From the NCBI RefSeq assembly GCF_025961225.1, contig NZ_JAOQNG010000010.1, positions 1,168,501-1,232,500 of the forward strand: DNA of 64,000 nt. The letters are read 5' to 3'. The notes beneath the pieces are model-generated. The model saw nothing but the letters and a program-made list of their open reading frames with translations. It was not told the origin of the DNA and searched no databases. Made by a program: the position numbers and the translations under genes. Shown piece by piece: positions 26,962 through 36,200 of this stretch. This DNA comes from Azospirillum canadense. Its GTDB lineage: Bacteria > Pseudomonadota > Alphaproteobacteria > Azospirillales > Azospirillaceae. Position 1 is the stretch's first letter; each line of letters opens with the position of its first letter.

Positions 26962-27770
26962 AAGTTGGCGCAGCGGCCGGCCCGGTGCGCGGCCTCATAG
27001 GCGGCGTTCAGGGCGCGCTTGGCCTCCAGCGCGGCGGCGAAGCGGTGACGAATGGACTCGTCCCCGATGCGCAGCCCGTCACCCGCCAGCCGGGCGAGGA
27101 CGTGGCGGTAGCAGCGCTCCGCACGGTCGCCGCTGTCGGCGGAAAAGGTGATGGAGCCCTCGCGCTGCCGGTACTCGTAGAGCGGCTGGCCGACCAGCGG
27201 CAGCGGGCCGACGCGGTCGATGACCTGGACGTTGAAGACCACGTCGTCGCAGAAATTGACATCCTCCTCCCAACCGGGGACGAGGTCGCGGCGCACCACC
27301 GGGAACATCGGCACGGAGGTCGCCAGGAACGCCTCACCGTCGAGTTCGCCCACCTCCTCCGTCGGCGGGAAGAGGGTGGAGAGCGGCGCGCCGTCGCGGT
27401 CGCGCACCACGGCCACATTGTCCACCGCGGCACCATGCCGCAGCGCCAGCGGTGCCAGCCGGGCGAGCCGGTTGGGCAGGAAGCGGTCGTCGGCGTCGAG
27501 CGGCGCCACCAACGGCTTCGACGCGGCGCGGAGCCCGGCGTTGCGGGCCGCCGGCGCGCCGGCCCCGACCCGGCCGGTGCCGGTGAAGACCAGCCGCGGG
27601 CTGCCCAGCCCGGCCGCCTCCAGCGTGGCGCGGTAGTCGGTCCCGTCGTCGCTGACGACCACCGCCTCCCAGTCGGCCCAACCCTGGTCCAGCAGGCTGG
27701 AAACGGCGCGCGCGATCGTGTCGTGCGCCCGGTGGGCCGCGATGATGACCGAGACTCCGCCCCCGTCCAT
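26919..27770 (-). CDS. Family 2 glycosyltransferase
   Basis: A 283-residue GT-A enzyme. VSVIIAAHRAHDTIARAVSSLL begins the fold, VVVSDDGTD and VAPLDADDRFLPNRLARL supply the nucleotide- and metal-binding Asp residues, and EEDVNFCDDVVFNVQVIDRVG gives the acceptor-side acidic block. It transfers a sugar from a nucleotide donor, probably for surface polysaccharide or flagellar glycan; the acceptor is unknown. ATG at 27770 was chosen because GGAG lies 7 bases upstream; an in-frame TTG two codons earlier is less likely. The 229 bases up to the clpP-like gene show no other gene. Confidence 0.88.
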   Translation of the reverse strand: MDGGGVSVIIAAHRAHDTIARAVSSLLDQGWADWEAVVVSDDGTDYRATLEAAGLGSPRLVFTGTGRVGAGAPAARNAGLRAASKPLVAPLDADDRFLPNRLARLAPLALRHGAAVDNVAVVRDRDGAPLSTLFPPTEEVGELDGEAFLATSVPMFPVVRRDLVPGWEEDVNFCDDVVFNVQVIDRVGPLPLVGQPLYEYRQREGSITFSADSGDRAERCYRHVLARLAGDGLRIGDESIRHRFAAALEAKRALNAAYEAAHRAGRCANFQEFLALREKSLAG

Positions 27771-28032
27771 ACCCAAACTCCCCTTGCCGCCCGGCAGTGT
27801 GCCGAGTGGGGAACCGAAGGCGCAAGTCCGAAGCGGGGCCTATGCCGATCTCCGGGGGGCCGTCCCAATGGCAACTGGGCGGGATTTGGCGTTGCGGCCC
27901 GTTGAACATTGACCCCATACGGGCTATGTGGAGAGCCGAGAGGCGCGATGCGGCTCACATCCGATGGCCTGATAAAGGCACGACAGCCGAAGCCCCCGAT
28001 AGACTATGCCGACGTCAGGGAGATCAAAAACG

Positions 28033-28659
28033 ATGGCGCACGACGGATATACCCGCTTCGACGACGAACCCGAGCAGGAGCCGGACGAGAAGTCGAAGGA
28101 AAGCGCCCAGCCGCCCTTCGCGGCCGTGCAGTCGAACCTGTTCAAGGCGCGTACGGTCCTGATCTTCGGCCAGATCGACATGAAGCTGGCGCAGGCGGTT
28201 TCCGCCCAGCTGCTGGCTTTGGCGCATGAGAGCAACGACGACATCACGGTGGTGGTGAACTCCCCCGGCGGCCACGTCGAGGCGGGCGACACCATCCACG
28301 ACATGATCCGCTTCGTGAAGCCGCGCGTGAAGATGCTCGGCACCGGCTGGGTCGCCAGCGCGGGCTGCCACATCTTCCTGGCCGCGAAGAAGGAAGACCG
28401 CTTCTGCCTGCCCAACACCCGCTTCCTGATCCACCAGCCGCTGGGCGGCACGGGCGGACGCGCGACGGACATCGCCATCGAGGCGAAGGAAATCATCCGC
28501 ATGCGCGAGCGCCTGAACCGGATCATCGCGCGTGAGACGGGCCAGTCCTACGAGAAGGTCGCGAAGGACACCGACCGGAACTTCTGGATGCAGGCCGACG
28601 AAGCCCGCGAATATGGCATCGTCAGCCACATCATCGACACCTTCGATGAGCTGAAGTAA
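28033..28659 (+). CDS. ClpP-family serine peptidase (divergent paralogue)
   Basis: A 208-residue ClpP-fold protein. The catalytic triad is visible: Ser109 in VASAGCHIF, His134 in FLIHQPLGGTGG and Asp179 in KDTDRNFWM. The substrate strand NSPGGHVEAGD is intact. The nucleophile motif differs from the canonical AASMGA, and the N-terminal about 35 residues are acidic and lack the usual axial-loop sequence, so it may not dock with ClpA/ClpX like the housekeeping ClpP. AGGGAG lies 10 bases before the chosen ATG; an ATG at 28006 would add nine residues. It is monocistronic, followed by a clear terminator. Confidence 0.85.
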   Translation: MAHDGYTRFDDEPEQEPDEKSKESAQPPFAAVQSNLFKARTVLIFGQIDMKLAQAVSAQLLALAHESNDDITVVVNSPGGHVEAGDTIHDMIRFVKPRVKMLGTGWVASAGCHIFLAAKKEDRFCLPNTRFLIHQPLGGTGGRATDIAIEAKEIIRMRERLNRIIARETGQSYEKVAKDTDRNFWMQADEAREYGIVSHIIDTFDELK

Positions 28660-28680
28660 CCGGCGCCATCCGGACACGCA

Positions 28681-28712
28681 AAAGCCCCTCCCACCCGGGA
28701 GGGGCTTTTTTC
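28681..28712 (+). terminator. Rho-independent terminator after the clpP-like gene
   Basis: An 11-base stem AAGCCCCTCCC / GGGAGGGGCTT with a 4-base loop, followed by six T. It is symmetric enough to work for the minus strand too, ending transcription away from both sides. Confidence 0.9.
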
Positions 28713-28778
28713 TTGGCCGCAAGCGTCGCCGCAAGTGTCATTCAGCGATGCAGCCCGTCCGGCCCATCACCGGGTTGA

Positions 28779-28985
28779 TCACACCACGATGTTCAGGTTC
28801 TGGCCGCGCGTCGCCGTGACGTTGCCGCCGGAGCCGCTGCCGGCGGGCTGGAGCAGGCTGGTGACGGCCTGTTGCTGTTGCTGGGCCGACTGGTTCAGCG
28901 TCTTCATGCCGAAATCGGCCTGACCCTGCGCCTGACGCAGGCCGATGGCCGCGCCCAGGGATGAGGAGGTGACGTCGAGTGCCAT
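28779..28985 (-). CDS. Small YjfB-like putative motility protein
   Basis: A 68-residue protein: MALDVTSSSLGAAIGLRQAQ, a Gln-rich middle (QSAQQQQQAV), LLQPAGSGSGGNV and a hydrophobic end. Length, the alternating small/polar N-terminus and the Gln-Ala helix resemble the YjfB motility family, found near flagellar genes. The FlaG-like gene lies just upstream on the same strand (40 bases), supporting a shared flagellar operon. Its biochemical role is not known. Confidence 0.6.
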   Translation of the reverse strand: MALDVTSSSLGAAIGLRQAQGQADFGMKTLNQSAQQQQQAVTSLLQPAGSGSGGNVTATRGQNLNIVV

Positions 28986-29025
28986 GGGTCAGAGACCTTC
29001 AAAGGACCTGAACCGGATCGTCCGG

Positions 29026-29685
29026 TCAGATAACCACGTTGACGCGGGCGCTGCCGGCTCCCGAGGAGGAGACCGACGGTGCGGCGGCGTGCGTGGTTGC
29101 GGGTGTGGAGTGTACCACGGTTGGTGGATAGCCGGAAGTGGTGTGCGGCCCCGATCCCGCCCGGCCCGGCAAAGCGGTCCCTTGGCCGGTCCCTTGACCG
29201 GTCGCTTGACCGGTCGCTTGACCGGTCGCTTGACCCAGACCCTGTCCGGCTCCCTGGCTTGTGGCGAGGTCGCCCGCCCCGGTTCCCTGTCCCTGCTGGC
29301 GGGCCTGCCCGCCGTCGGCGCCGCCCACGAGCAGTTGCAGGGACGAACGGCCGTCCTTCCGGTCCTTCTGCGCTTCCCGGTACTGCTTCAGCGCGGCCTC
29401 GGTCGGGATCTGCTCGACCGTCGCACCGTCGGCCGGATCGCGGAACAGAAGGACGAGGCGCGACGCGCCCTGGTCGAACCGGACGGCGACGCGCGGGTAG
29501 CGCCCGAGGACCGGCAGGTCTTCGCTGGATTTTCCGGTATCAACCTTGACCGCCGACGTGTCCCCGGAAGCGTCCGCCGCGGGCGGAGTCCCGGCGCCGG
29601 CCCCTTTCTCAGCGGCAACGCCGCTGCGGGCCGCCATGACGGGCAACGGCACCTGGGCCGTTGCGGTGGCGAGGGCCACGTTCAT
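29026..29685 (-). CDS. FlaG-like flagellar protein with a Gly/Gln/Thr repeat tail
   Basis: A 219-residue protein. Residues about 60-105 (YPRVAVRFDQGASRLVLLF, then GATVEQIPTEAALKQYREAQ) match the FlaG pattern of a beta hairpin ending in a QIP motif. FlaG proteins influence flagellar filament length or cap function. The rest is low complexity: an Ala/Gly-rich N-terminus and, after residue 120, a Gly/Gln/Ala/Thr-rich tail including four ATGQ units encoded by a 12-base tandem repeat. It probably forms an operon with the YjfB-like gene. Assignment rests on the short conserved block only. Confidence 0.6.
   Translation of the reverse strand: MNVALATATAQVPLPVMAARSGVAAEKGAGAGTPPAADASGDTSAVKVDTGKSSEDLPVLGRYPRVAVRFDQGASRLVLLFRDPADGATVEQIPTEAALKQYREAQKDRKDGRSSLQLLVGGADGGQARQQGQGTGAGDLATSQGAGQGLGQATGQATGQATGQGTGQGTALPGRAGSGPHTTSGYPPTVVHSTPATTHAAAPSVSSSGAGSARVNVVI
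29183..29236. repeat. 12-base tandem repeat inside the FlaG-like gene
   Basis: Four to four and a half units of TTGACCGGTCGC (first unit with two changes). Each unit encodes ATGQ on the minus strand. The unit length is a multiple of three, so copy-number change would alter tail length without shifting the frame. Confidence 0.85.
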
Positions 29686-29744
29686 GACAGGAACACCGAT
29701 CTATGGACACGATCAGGATCCGATATTGCATCCAATGCCGAGCA

Positions 29745-29772
29745 TTGTAAAGGGTTTGTTCATTATTATACG
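29745..29772. promoter_or_regulatory. Divergent AT-rich promoter region
   Basis: In the 236-base gap between the FlaG-like gene (minus) and a TPR gene (plus) lies the only AT-rich patch nearby. On the minus strand a perfect TATAAT (29765-29770) is preceded after 16 bases by TTTCGA. On the plus strand TTGTAA (29745-29750) is followed after 16 bases by TATACG. Either or both may be used; the rest of the gap shows no further gene. Confidence 0.4.
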
Positions 29773-29921
29773 GTCTACGACCAAAGTCGAAATCCCGGTG
29801 GCTGTTCACGATTCTGTGAGTTCGCATTTCGGTACGTCCGGCCAAGGCTCCCAATCTTTTTACAGGCGGGCGAACACGCCCGCGCTTGCGGATCGCCGGC
29901 GGCGCCCTTAAGCCTTCGCCC

Positions 29922-31403
29922 ATGGCTACGATCGCGGAAGCGCTGGCGCTTGCCCTGGACCACCACCTCGCCGGCCGGCTGGCCGAGGCGCAGGAACTCT
30001 ACCACCGCATCCTGGACGCCGAGCCGGACCAGCCCGACGCCCTACATTTCCTGGGCGTGCTGGCGGGCCAAGTGGGGGAACACGCACTCGGCCTGCAGTT
30101 GATCGGCCGCGCGCTGGCCCAGCGGCTGGACGCGGCGGACATGCACGCCAACATCGCCAACGTCTGGCGGGCCGCCGCAAGGCCGGCGGAGGCCGTGGCG
30201 TCCTACCGGCGCGCCATCGCCCTACAACCCGGCTTCGCCGAGGCCTGGACGGACCTGGCCAACACGCTGCATCACAGCGGCGACACCCGCCGCGCCATCG
30301 CGGCGCTGGAGCGGGCCGTGGCCACGGCACCGGCCCTGGACGTGGCGCGCGAACGGCTGGGCGCCCTGCTGCACGAGCGCGGCCGGCTGCTGGTGGAGGC
30401 CGGGATGGGCGTGGAATCGCTGCCCGTTCTGGCCCGCGCGGCGGCGCTGCTGCCGCTGGACGCCGACATCGCCTTCCTGCACGGCAACGCGCTGTTCGCG
30501 CTGGGCCTGCGGGAGGACTCGCTGGCCGCCTACCGCAACGCACTGGCGATCACCCCAGACTTCCCGTCGGCGGCCCTGAACCTGGGCATTGCGCTGGGCG
30601 CGGTGGACCGGTTGCCGGAATCCGCCGCCGCGCTGGAATGCGCCGCGCGGCTGGACGTGCGCCACACCGAGGCGATCGACCGGCTGGTCGTGGCGCTGGC
30701 CCTGCTCGGGCGGGAGGAGGAGGCGGTCGCCTGGGGCGAGCGGGCGCTGGCGCTGAAGGACCGGGCGGCGCTGGCCCACGCCCCCGCCCTGCCGGCCTTG
30801 CCCGCCACGCCGCGGGACGCCGAGGCGCGGCGGCGCAAGGTCATCGCCTTCGCTTTGACGGGAAGCGGCGAGAAGGCCATGGGCGGCCTCTTGCAGAACC
30901 TGAGTTTGGCGTCGGCGCTCCATCCCGGCTGGGATTGCCGCGTCTACCACGACCACGCGCTGCCCGCCGCGGTGCTGGCGGAGCTGGCGGAGCTGACCGC
31001 CGCCGGGGCCGCCCTCGTTCCCGTCCCCATGGCCGGAGATCCCGACGGCGCCTACGCCCGGCTGGCCGTCGCCGACGACCCGGCGGTGGAGCGCTTCCTC
31101 TGCCGTGACGCCACGGTGCTGCTCACGCCGTCGCAGGCGGACGCGGTGGCGGCCTGGGAGGCGTCCGGCCTGCCCTTCCACGTGATGCGCGACGGTGTGC
31201 TGGACACGGAGATGATGCCCGGCGGGCAATGGGGAGGCATCGCCGGCCTGCTGCCGGACCTGCTGCCCCTGGTCGACCGCTACGCCGCGGCCGAGCCCGA
31301 CGCCGACCGGTTCCTGCGCCGCATCGTCTGGCCGATGATCCGCGACCGCGCGCTGGTCCACGACCGCCACCACCGCCGGCACGGCCTGCCCTTCCCAGGC
31401 TGA
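29922..31403 (+). CDS. TPR protein with C-terminal glycosyltransferase-like domain
   Basis: A 493-residue protein. Residues 5-290 are TPR helices (for example AEAQELYHRILDAEPDQPDALHFLGVLAG, in pieces). Residues about 310-493 resemble the glycosyltransferase-like domain often attached to TPRs in alphaproteobacteria: RKVIAFALTG, GGLLQNLSLASALHPGWDCRVYHD, FHVMRDGVLDTEMMPGGQWGG. The acidic metal-binding stretch seen in relatives (RDADSR) reads RDATVLL here, so activity is uncertain. The ATG at 29922 starts immediately before the first TPR helix. It probably acts on flagellin or a surface glycan, judging by the island around it. Confidence 0.75.
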   Translation: MATIAEALALALDHHLAGRLAEAQELYHRILDAEPDQPDALHFLGVLAGQVGEHALGLQLIGRALAQRLDAADMHANIANVWRAAARPAEAVASYRRAIALQPGFAEAWTDLANTLHHSGDTRRAIAALERAVATAPALDVARERLGALLHERGRLLVEAGMGVESLPVLARAAALLPLDADIAFLHGNALFALGLREDSLAAYRNALAITPDFPSAALNLGIALGAVDRLPESAAALECAARLDVRHTEAIDRLVVALALLGREEEAVAWGERALALKDRAALAHAPALPALPATPRDAEARRRKVIAFALTGSGEKAMGGLLQNLSLASALHPGWDCRVYHDHALPAAVLAELAELTAAGAALVPVPMAGDPDGAYARLAVADDPAVERFLCRDATVLLTPSQADAVAAWEASGLPFHVMRDGVLDTEMMPGGQWGGIAGLLPDLLPLVDRYAAAEPDADRFLRRIVWPMIRDRALVHDRHHRRHGLPFPG

Positions 31404-31408
31404 GCGCC

Positions 31409-31774
31409 TCAGCCCTTGAACAGGCCGGAGTAGGCCAGCGCCGCGAGGAGGACGCTGAGCAGCAGCGTCACGATCGACGCCAGGAACCAGCGCAGGGTCT
31501 TCGTGTATTCGGCCTCGTCATCGTCGGAAATCTGGAGCGACCGCCAGAGACAGACCATCTGGAAGAGGATGGAGGCGGCGAGGATGAAGGCCGCGACAAC
31601 GGACGGCACAGTCCAGGCCCCTTCCGCCTCGAAACTCCAGAAGCGCAGGAAGACGAGCGAGAAGCCGAGAATCACCGTGACGGCGGTGATGATGCCCTGC
31701 CGGTAGCCCGGCGGCAGCTCCTTGCGCGCCGGTTTGGCGGCCGGATTGGCGGGAGGCTCGGGCGTGTCGCTCAT
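31409..31774 (-). CDS. Small three-helix membrane protein
   Basis: A 121-residue protein with a soluble Pro-rich N-terminus and three hydrophobic helices (about 27-43, 58-78, 96-117), the loop before the last carrying DDDEAEYTK. No family was recognised. Its start overlaps the stop of the upstream TPR-methyltransferase by 4 bases (ATGA), so the two are translated together. It may anchor or assist that enzyme at the inner membrane, an inference from context only. Confidence 0.7.
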   Translation of the reverse strand: MSDTPEPPANPAAKPARKELPPGYRQGIITAVTVILGFSLVFLRFWSFEAEGAWTVPSVVAAFILAASILFQMVCLWRSLQISDDDEAEYTKTLRWFLASIVTLLLSVLLAALAYSGLFKG

Positions 31775-33024
31775 GATTCCACCTCCCGCACCGCGACCAC
31801 GACCAGCCCGTCCACCGGCTCGCCGCTTTCGAAACGCAGGGTGTCGTGGGACAGGCGGGCCACGCCCAGACCCGCGGCGCCGAGGCAGCCGCGGACATAC
31901 CCCTCGGCGTGGGCGTAGCGGCCGTGCGGGCTGACGCGGTGGGGTTCCGCCGCTTCCTCCAGCCGCTCCACCGTGAAGGCGAGCCGTCCGCCGGGGCGGA
32001 GTGCCGCCGCGGCCTGCGCCAGCACCGCGTCGAGCGCGCCGAAGTAGCACAGCACGTCGGCCGCCACGATTAGGTCGAAGGCGCCGGGCTGGCCGGCGAG
32101 AAAGGCGCCCAGCTCCGCTTCCGCCAGTCCGTCGTAGAGGCCGCGCGCGCGGGCGTGGTCCAGCATGCCCGGCGACAGGTCCACCCCGACCAGCCGGCGC
32201 GCCCAGGGTCGCAGGAAGGGTGCGCAGAGACCGGTGCCGCAACCGGCGTCGAGCACCGCGAGGATGCCGTCGGGCTCCACCCCCATCGCCTGCCGAAGGG
32301 CGTCGGCCAGCAGGCCCGGCGCGCGGTAGCCGAGTTCGGCCAGCTTCGTCTCGAACTCGCCGGCGAAATGGTCGAACACCTGCCGGACATAGGCGTCGGA
32401 CGCCCGGTCTTCGGTGGCGAACCCGGCCAGCGCCGCGCCGATGTGGCGCGCCACGGGGTGGTCCGGATGGTCGCGCAGCCACAGACGGGCGAGTTGCCCG
32501 GCCTCCTCCGTGCGCCCGTCCTCGTGCAGCAGGTAGAGCGCGCCGGACAGGTTGTCGTGCGCCTCGTCCCAGTCCGGCCGCAGAGCCAGCGCCCGCCGGT
32601 AGACGTCCGCGGATTCAGTCAGCCGGTCCTGCTCGCGCAGCAGGTTGGCGAGGTTGTTGAACGCCTCCGCATAGTCCGGCCGCATCGCCAGGGCGCGGCG
32701 GAAGGAGCGCTCGGCCGATCCCGCCTCGCCCACCGCCTTCAGGGCCGACGCAAGGTTGTAGTGGACCAGCGGGTGGTCGAGCCCGCAGGCGAGCGTCTGC
32801 TGGTAAGCGGCCACCGCGTCGGCCGCCCGGCCCAGGGCGCGCAGCACGTTGCCGAGGTTGTTGTGCGCCTCCGCCAGCCGCGGGTCGAGGGCCAGTGCGC
32901 GGCGGTAAACGGACTCCGCCTCAACGGCACAGCCCTGCTCGGCCAGCGCGTTGGCCTCCGCGAAGAGGCGCTGGGCCTTCGCGGCGAATCCGCCCAGGCG
33001 GAAAGGGGTGCTCGGTTCGGTCAC
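31771..33024 (-). CDS. TPR-SAM methyltransferase fusion
   Basis: A 417-residue protein. Residues 15-195 hold about five TPR repeats; residues 215-415 are a class I SAM methyltransferase with VLDAGCGTGLCAPFLRPWA near 257 and FDLIVAADVLCYFGALD near 316. The TPRs probably present a protein or glycan acceptor, as in the flanking TPR-glycosyltransferases, so methylation of flagellin or its glycan is the natural guess. The start is GTG at 33024, with GGGAGG 6 bases upstream. It is divergent from the two-module TPR-glycosyltransferase across a 179-base gap in which no clear promoter motif was seen. Confidence 0.85.
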   Translation of the reverse strand: MTEPSTPFRLGGFAAKAQRLFAEANALAEQGCAVEAESVYRRALALDPRLAEAHNNLGNVLRALGRAADAVAAYQQTLACGLDHPLVHYNLASALKAVGEAGSAERSFRRALAMRPDYAEAFNNLANLLREQDRLTESADVYRRALALRPDWDEAHDNLSGALYLLHEDGRTEEAGQLARLWLRDHPDHPVARHIGAALAGFATEDRASDAYVRQVFDHFAGEFETKLAELGYRAPGLLADALRQAMGVEPDGILAVLDAGCGTGLCAPFLRPWARRLVGVDLSPGMLDHARARGLYDGLAEAELGAFLAGQPGAFDLIVAADVLCYFGALDAVLAQAAAALRPGGRLAFTVERLEEAAEPHRVSPHGRYAHAEGYVRGCLGAAGLGVARLSHDTLRFESGEPVDGLVVVAVREVES

Positions 33025-33203
33025 GGACAGCCTCCCGGCGGCAGTGCAGTAACAAGGGGGCGGTTGGATGGGGGCGGCAACAACAGCTTCTTTACCTGGA
33101 TCGGCGGATCATGGCACTCCCTTCCGCAGGCCCCAGCCCAAGCCCAAACGGGGCAGAGGATTGGGGCGGGGCGGGACCGGCAACGGACGATAAGGCGACG
33201 ACG

Positions 33204-36200
33204 ATGGACGAGCGCGCGGAACACGGCACGGCGAACGAGATCGCCGCAGCGCTCGGCCGCGCGGTCGGGCACCATCGGGCGGGCCGCCTGCGCGACGCGG
33301 AGCGCGAGTACCGCGCCGTGCTGACCGCCGACCCGCACCACCCCGACGCGCTGCACCTTCTGGGCGTGCTGGCGCTCCAGGTCGACCAGCCGACGGCGGC
33401 GGTGGAGCTGATCGGCCGCGCGATCGGGCATGACGGCGGGGTGGCCGACTTCCACGACAATCTCGGCAGCGCGCTGGCGGCCCTGAACCGCCATGCGGAG
33501 GCGGCGGATGCCCACCGCCGGGCGATCGCGCTGGCCCCCGGGTCGGCACAGCCGCGCTACAACCTCGGCAACGCGTTGCAGGCACAGGACTTGCCAGGAC
33601 TGGCGACGCTGGCCTTCACCGCGGCGGTCGAGCTGCGGCCGGACTACGCCAAGGCCTGGTACAACCTGGGCAACACGCTGCGCGCCCAGCACCGCACCGC
33701 CGACGCGGTGCGGGCGCTGCAACGCGCGGTGCGGCTGGCCCCGGCCATGGTCGAGGCGCACAACAACCTGAGCGACGCGCTGACCGCCAGCGGCCGGCTG
33801 GACGAGGCGCTGGCCCAGACGCGCTTCGTGCTGCGCCAGCGGCCCGACGACGCCAAAGCGCACTACAATCTCGGTGCCGTCCTACAGAAGAAGCAGGCCT
33901 ACGAAAGCGCGGAGATCGCCTACCGCGAGGCCCTGAAGCGCGACCCCGACCATCTGATGGCGCTGAACAACCTGGGCTCCGTGCTGCAGAAGCTCGGCCG
34001 GCTGGACCAAGCGGAGCAGTGCTTCCGCGAGGTGCTGCGGCGCCAGCCCCACTTCGTGGAGGCCATCTACAACCTGGGCAACGCCTTGCAGGCGCAAGGG
34101 AAGTTCGACAAGGCCGAGGCCTGCTACGAGGAGGCGCTGGCCCACAACCCCGACCTTGCCACGGCCAGCTACAACCTCGCCCTGCTGGCGCTGCTGCACG
34201 GGCAGGTCGGGCGCGGCTGGCAGGGCTACGGGACGCGCTTCGCCGCCGGGCAGGTGGTGCCCGACCGGCGCATCGATGCGCCGCTGTGGCAGGGCGAGGG
34301 GCTGCGGGGGCAACGCCTGCTGGTCTGGCGGGAGCAGGGCGTCGGCGACGAGATCCTGTTCGCCTCCTGCTACGCCGAGGTCATCGCCTTCAGCGGCGGG
34401 CGCGTGACGATCGAAACGGACCGCCGGCTGGTCAGCCTGTTCGCCCGGTCCTTCCCGCGCGCCACGGTGCGCGCCCAGACGATCGACGCGGAGGGACGGG
34501 AGACCATCGTCCCGCCGGATTTCGACCGGCACATCCCGGCCGGATCCCTGCCGCGGCTGCTGCGCTCCACGCTGGCCGGGTTCGACCAGCCCGGCCCGTG
34601 GCTGGCGCCCGACCCGGCGCGTGTCGCGCTTTGGCGGGACCGCGTGGCGGCGCTGGGGCCGGGGCTGAAGGTCGGCATCGGCTGGCGCAGCCAGCTGATG
34701 ACGCCGGAGCGGAAGGCAGCCTACACGACGCTGGACCAGTGGGGGCCGCTGTTCGCGCTGCCGGGCGTCACCTTCGTGAACCTCCAATACGACGACTGCG
34801 CGGCGGAGATCGCGGCGGCGGAGGCCCGCTTCGGCGTGCGCATCCACCGCTGGGACGACCTGAACCTGAAAGACGACTTCGAGAGCGCCGCCGCTCTGAC
34901 GGCCAACCTCGACCTCGTCATCACGCCGGCCATGTCGGCGGGCGAACTGGCCGGCGCGTTGGGCGTGCCGACGTGGCGCTTCGGCCACCGGGACTGGACC
35001 CAGCTCGGCACCGGGGCGCGCCCCTGGTTCGCCAGCATGCAGACGTTGCAGCCACCCCCCGGCGAGACGTTCGACGCGGTGATCGCCCGCATGGCCGCCA
35101 CGCTGGCGCGGCTGGCGCGGGAGGCCGCCGTTCCCGCTCCGCCGCCCCCTCCCTTGGACCAGCCATCGTCCATTGAGGAGCGGCTGACCCAGGCGATCCG
35201 GCTTCATCGCGCGGGCCGGCTGGAGGAAGCCATGGCGTCCTACCGCGCCGTCCTCGACCGGCAGCCGGACCACGGCGACGCGCTGCACCTCCTGGGTCTT
35301 GCGGCGCACCAGTTCGGCCGGCACGAGGAGGCGGAAGCCAACATCGCCGCCGCCCTGCGGCTGGACCCGGAGTTCCCGGCGGCCTGGAACCACCTGGGGC
35401 TGGTCCATCAGGCGCTGGACCGCACGGGCCACGCGCAGGCCTGCTTCGCCCGCGCCATCGCGCTGCGCCCCGACTTCCCGGAGGCGTTGACCCACCTGGG
35501 CCTGGGGCTGCACCGGGCGCCGACGATCGCGTCGGCAAAGCGCTGGCACCGGCGCTCCATCACGCTGGCCCCGGAGAATCCGGCCGCCCACACGAACCTG
35601 GGCCACGCCTGCGAGGTGACGGGGTCCTTCGCCGAGGCCGCGGGCCATTATCGGACCGCCCTGACCCTGCGCCCGGACTCCGTGGACACGCTGAACAACC
35701 TCGGCACCATGGCCAAGGCGGAGGGCCGTGACGAGGACTCCCTGCGGCACATCCGGCGCGCCGTGCGGCTCGACCCCGGACAGCCACTGGCGGCCTGGAA
35801 CTTCAGCCTGCTGGCGCTGGCGGAGGGGGACCTGGACGCGGGCTGGGCCGGCTACGAACGGCGCTTTTCCGCCCGGCAACTCCAGCGAGCGCGGCGCATC
35901 GCGCTGCCGTGGTGGCGCGGCGAAGGTTTGGCCGGGCGGCGCCTGCTGGTCTGGCCGGAGCAGGGGCTGGGCGACGAGGTGCTGTTCGCCTCCTGCTTCG
36001 AGGATCTGCGCGACTATGGCGGCACGGGCGGCGGCACGGGCGGCGGCACGGGCGGCGGCGCCGTGGTGATCGAGTGCGACCCCCGGCTGGTCCCTCTGTT
36101 CGCCCGCGCCTTCCCTTGGGCGGAAGTGCGCGCGGAGTCCGGCGGCGGCGAAGGCCGCGAGTCCATCGATCCGCCGGACTGCGACCTGCAGGTCGCCGCC

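Noticed and set aside
29183..29236. Possible CRISPR-like repeat array
   Set aside because: The units are 12 bases, directly adjacent with no spacers, and in frame with the FlaG-like gene; this is a coding tandem repeat.
33025..33203. Sigma-28 promoter between the TPR-methyltransferase and the TPR-GT gene
   Set aside because: A TAAA and a GCCG occur on the minus strand but are 12 bases apart instead of about 15, and the rest of the -10 box does not match.
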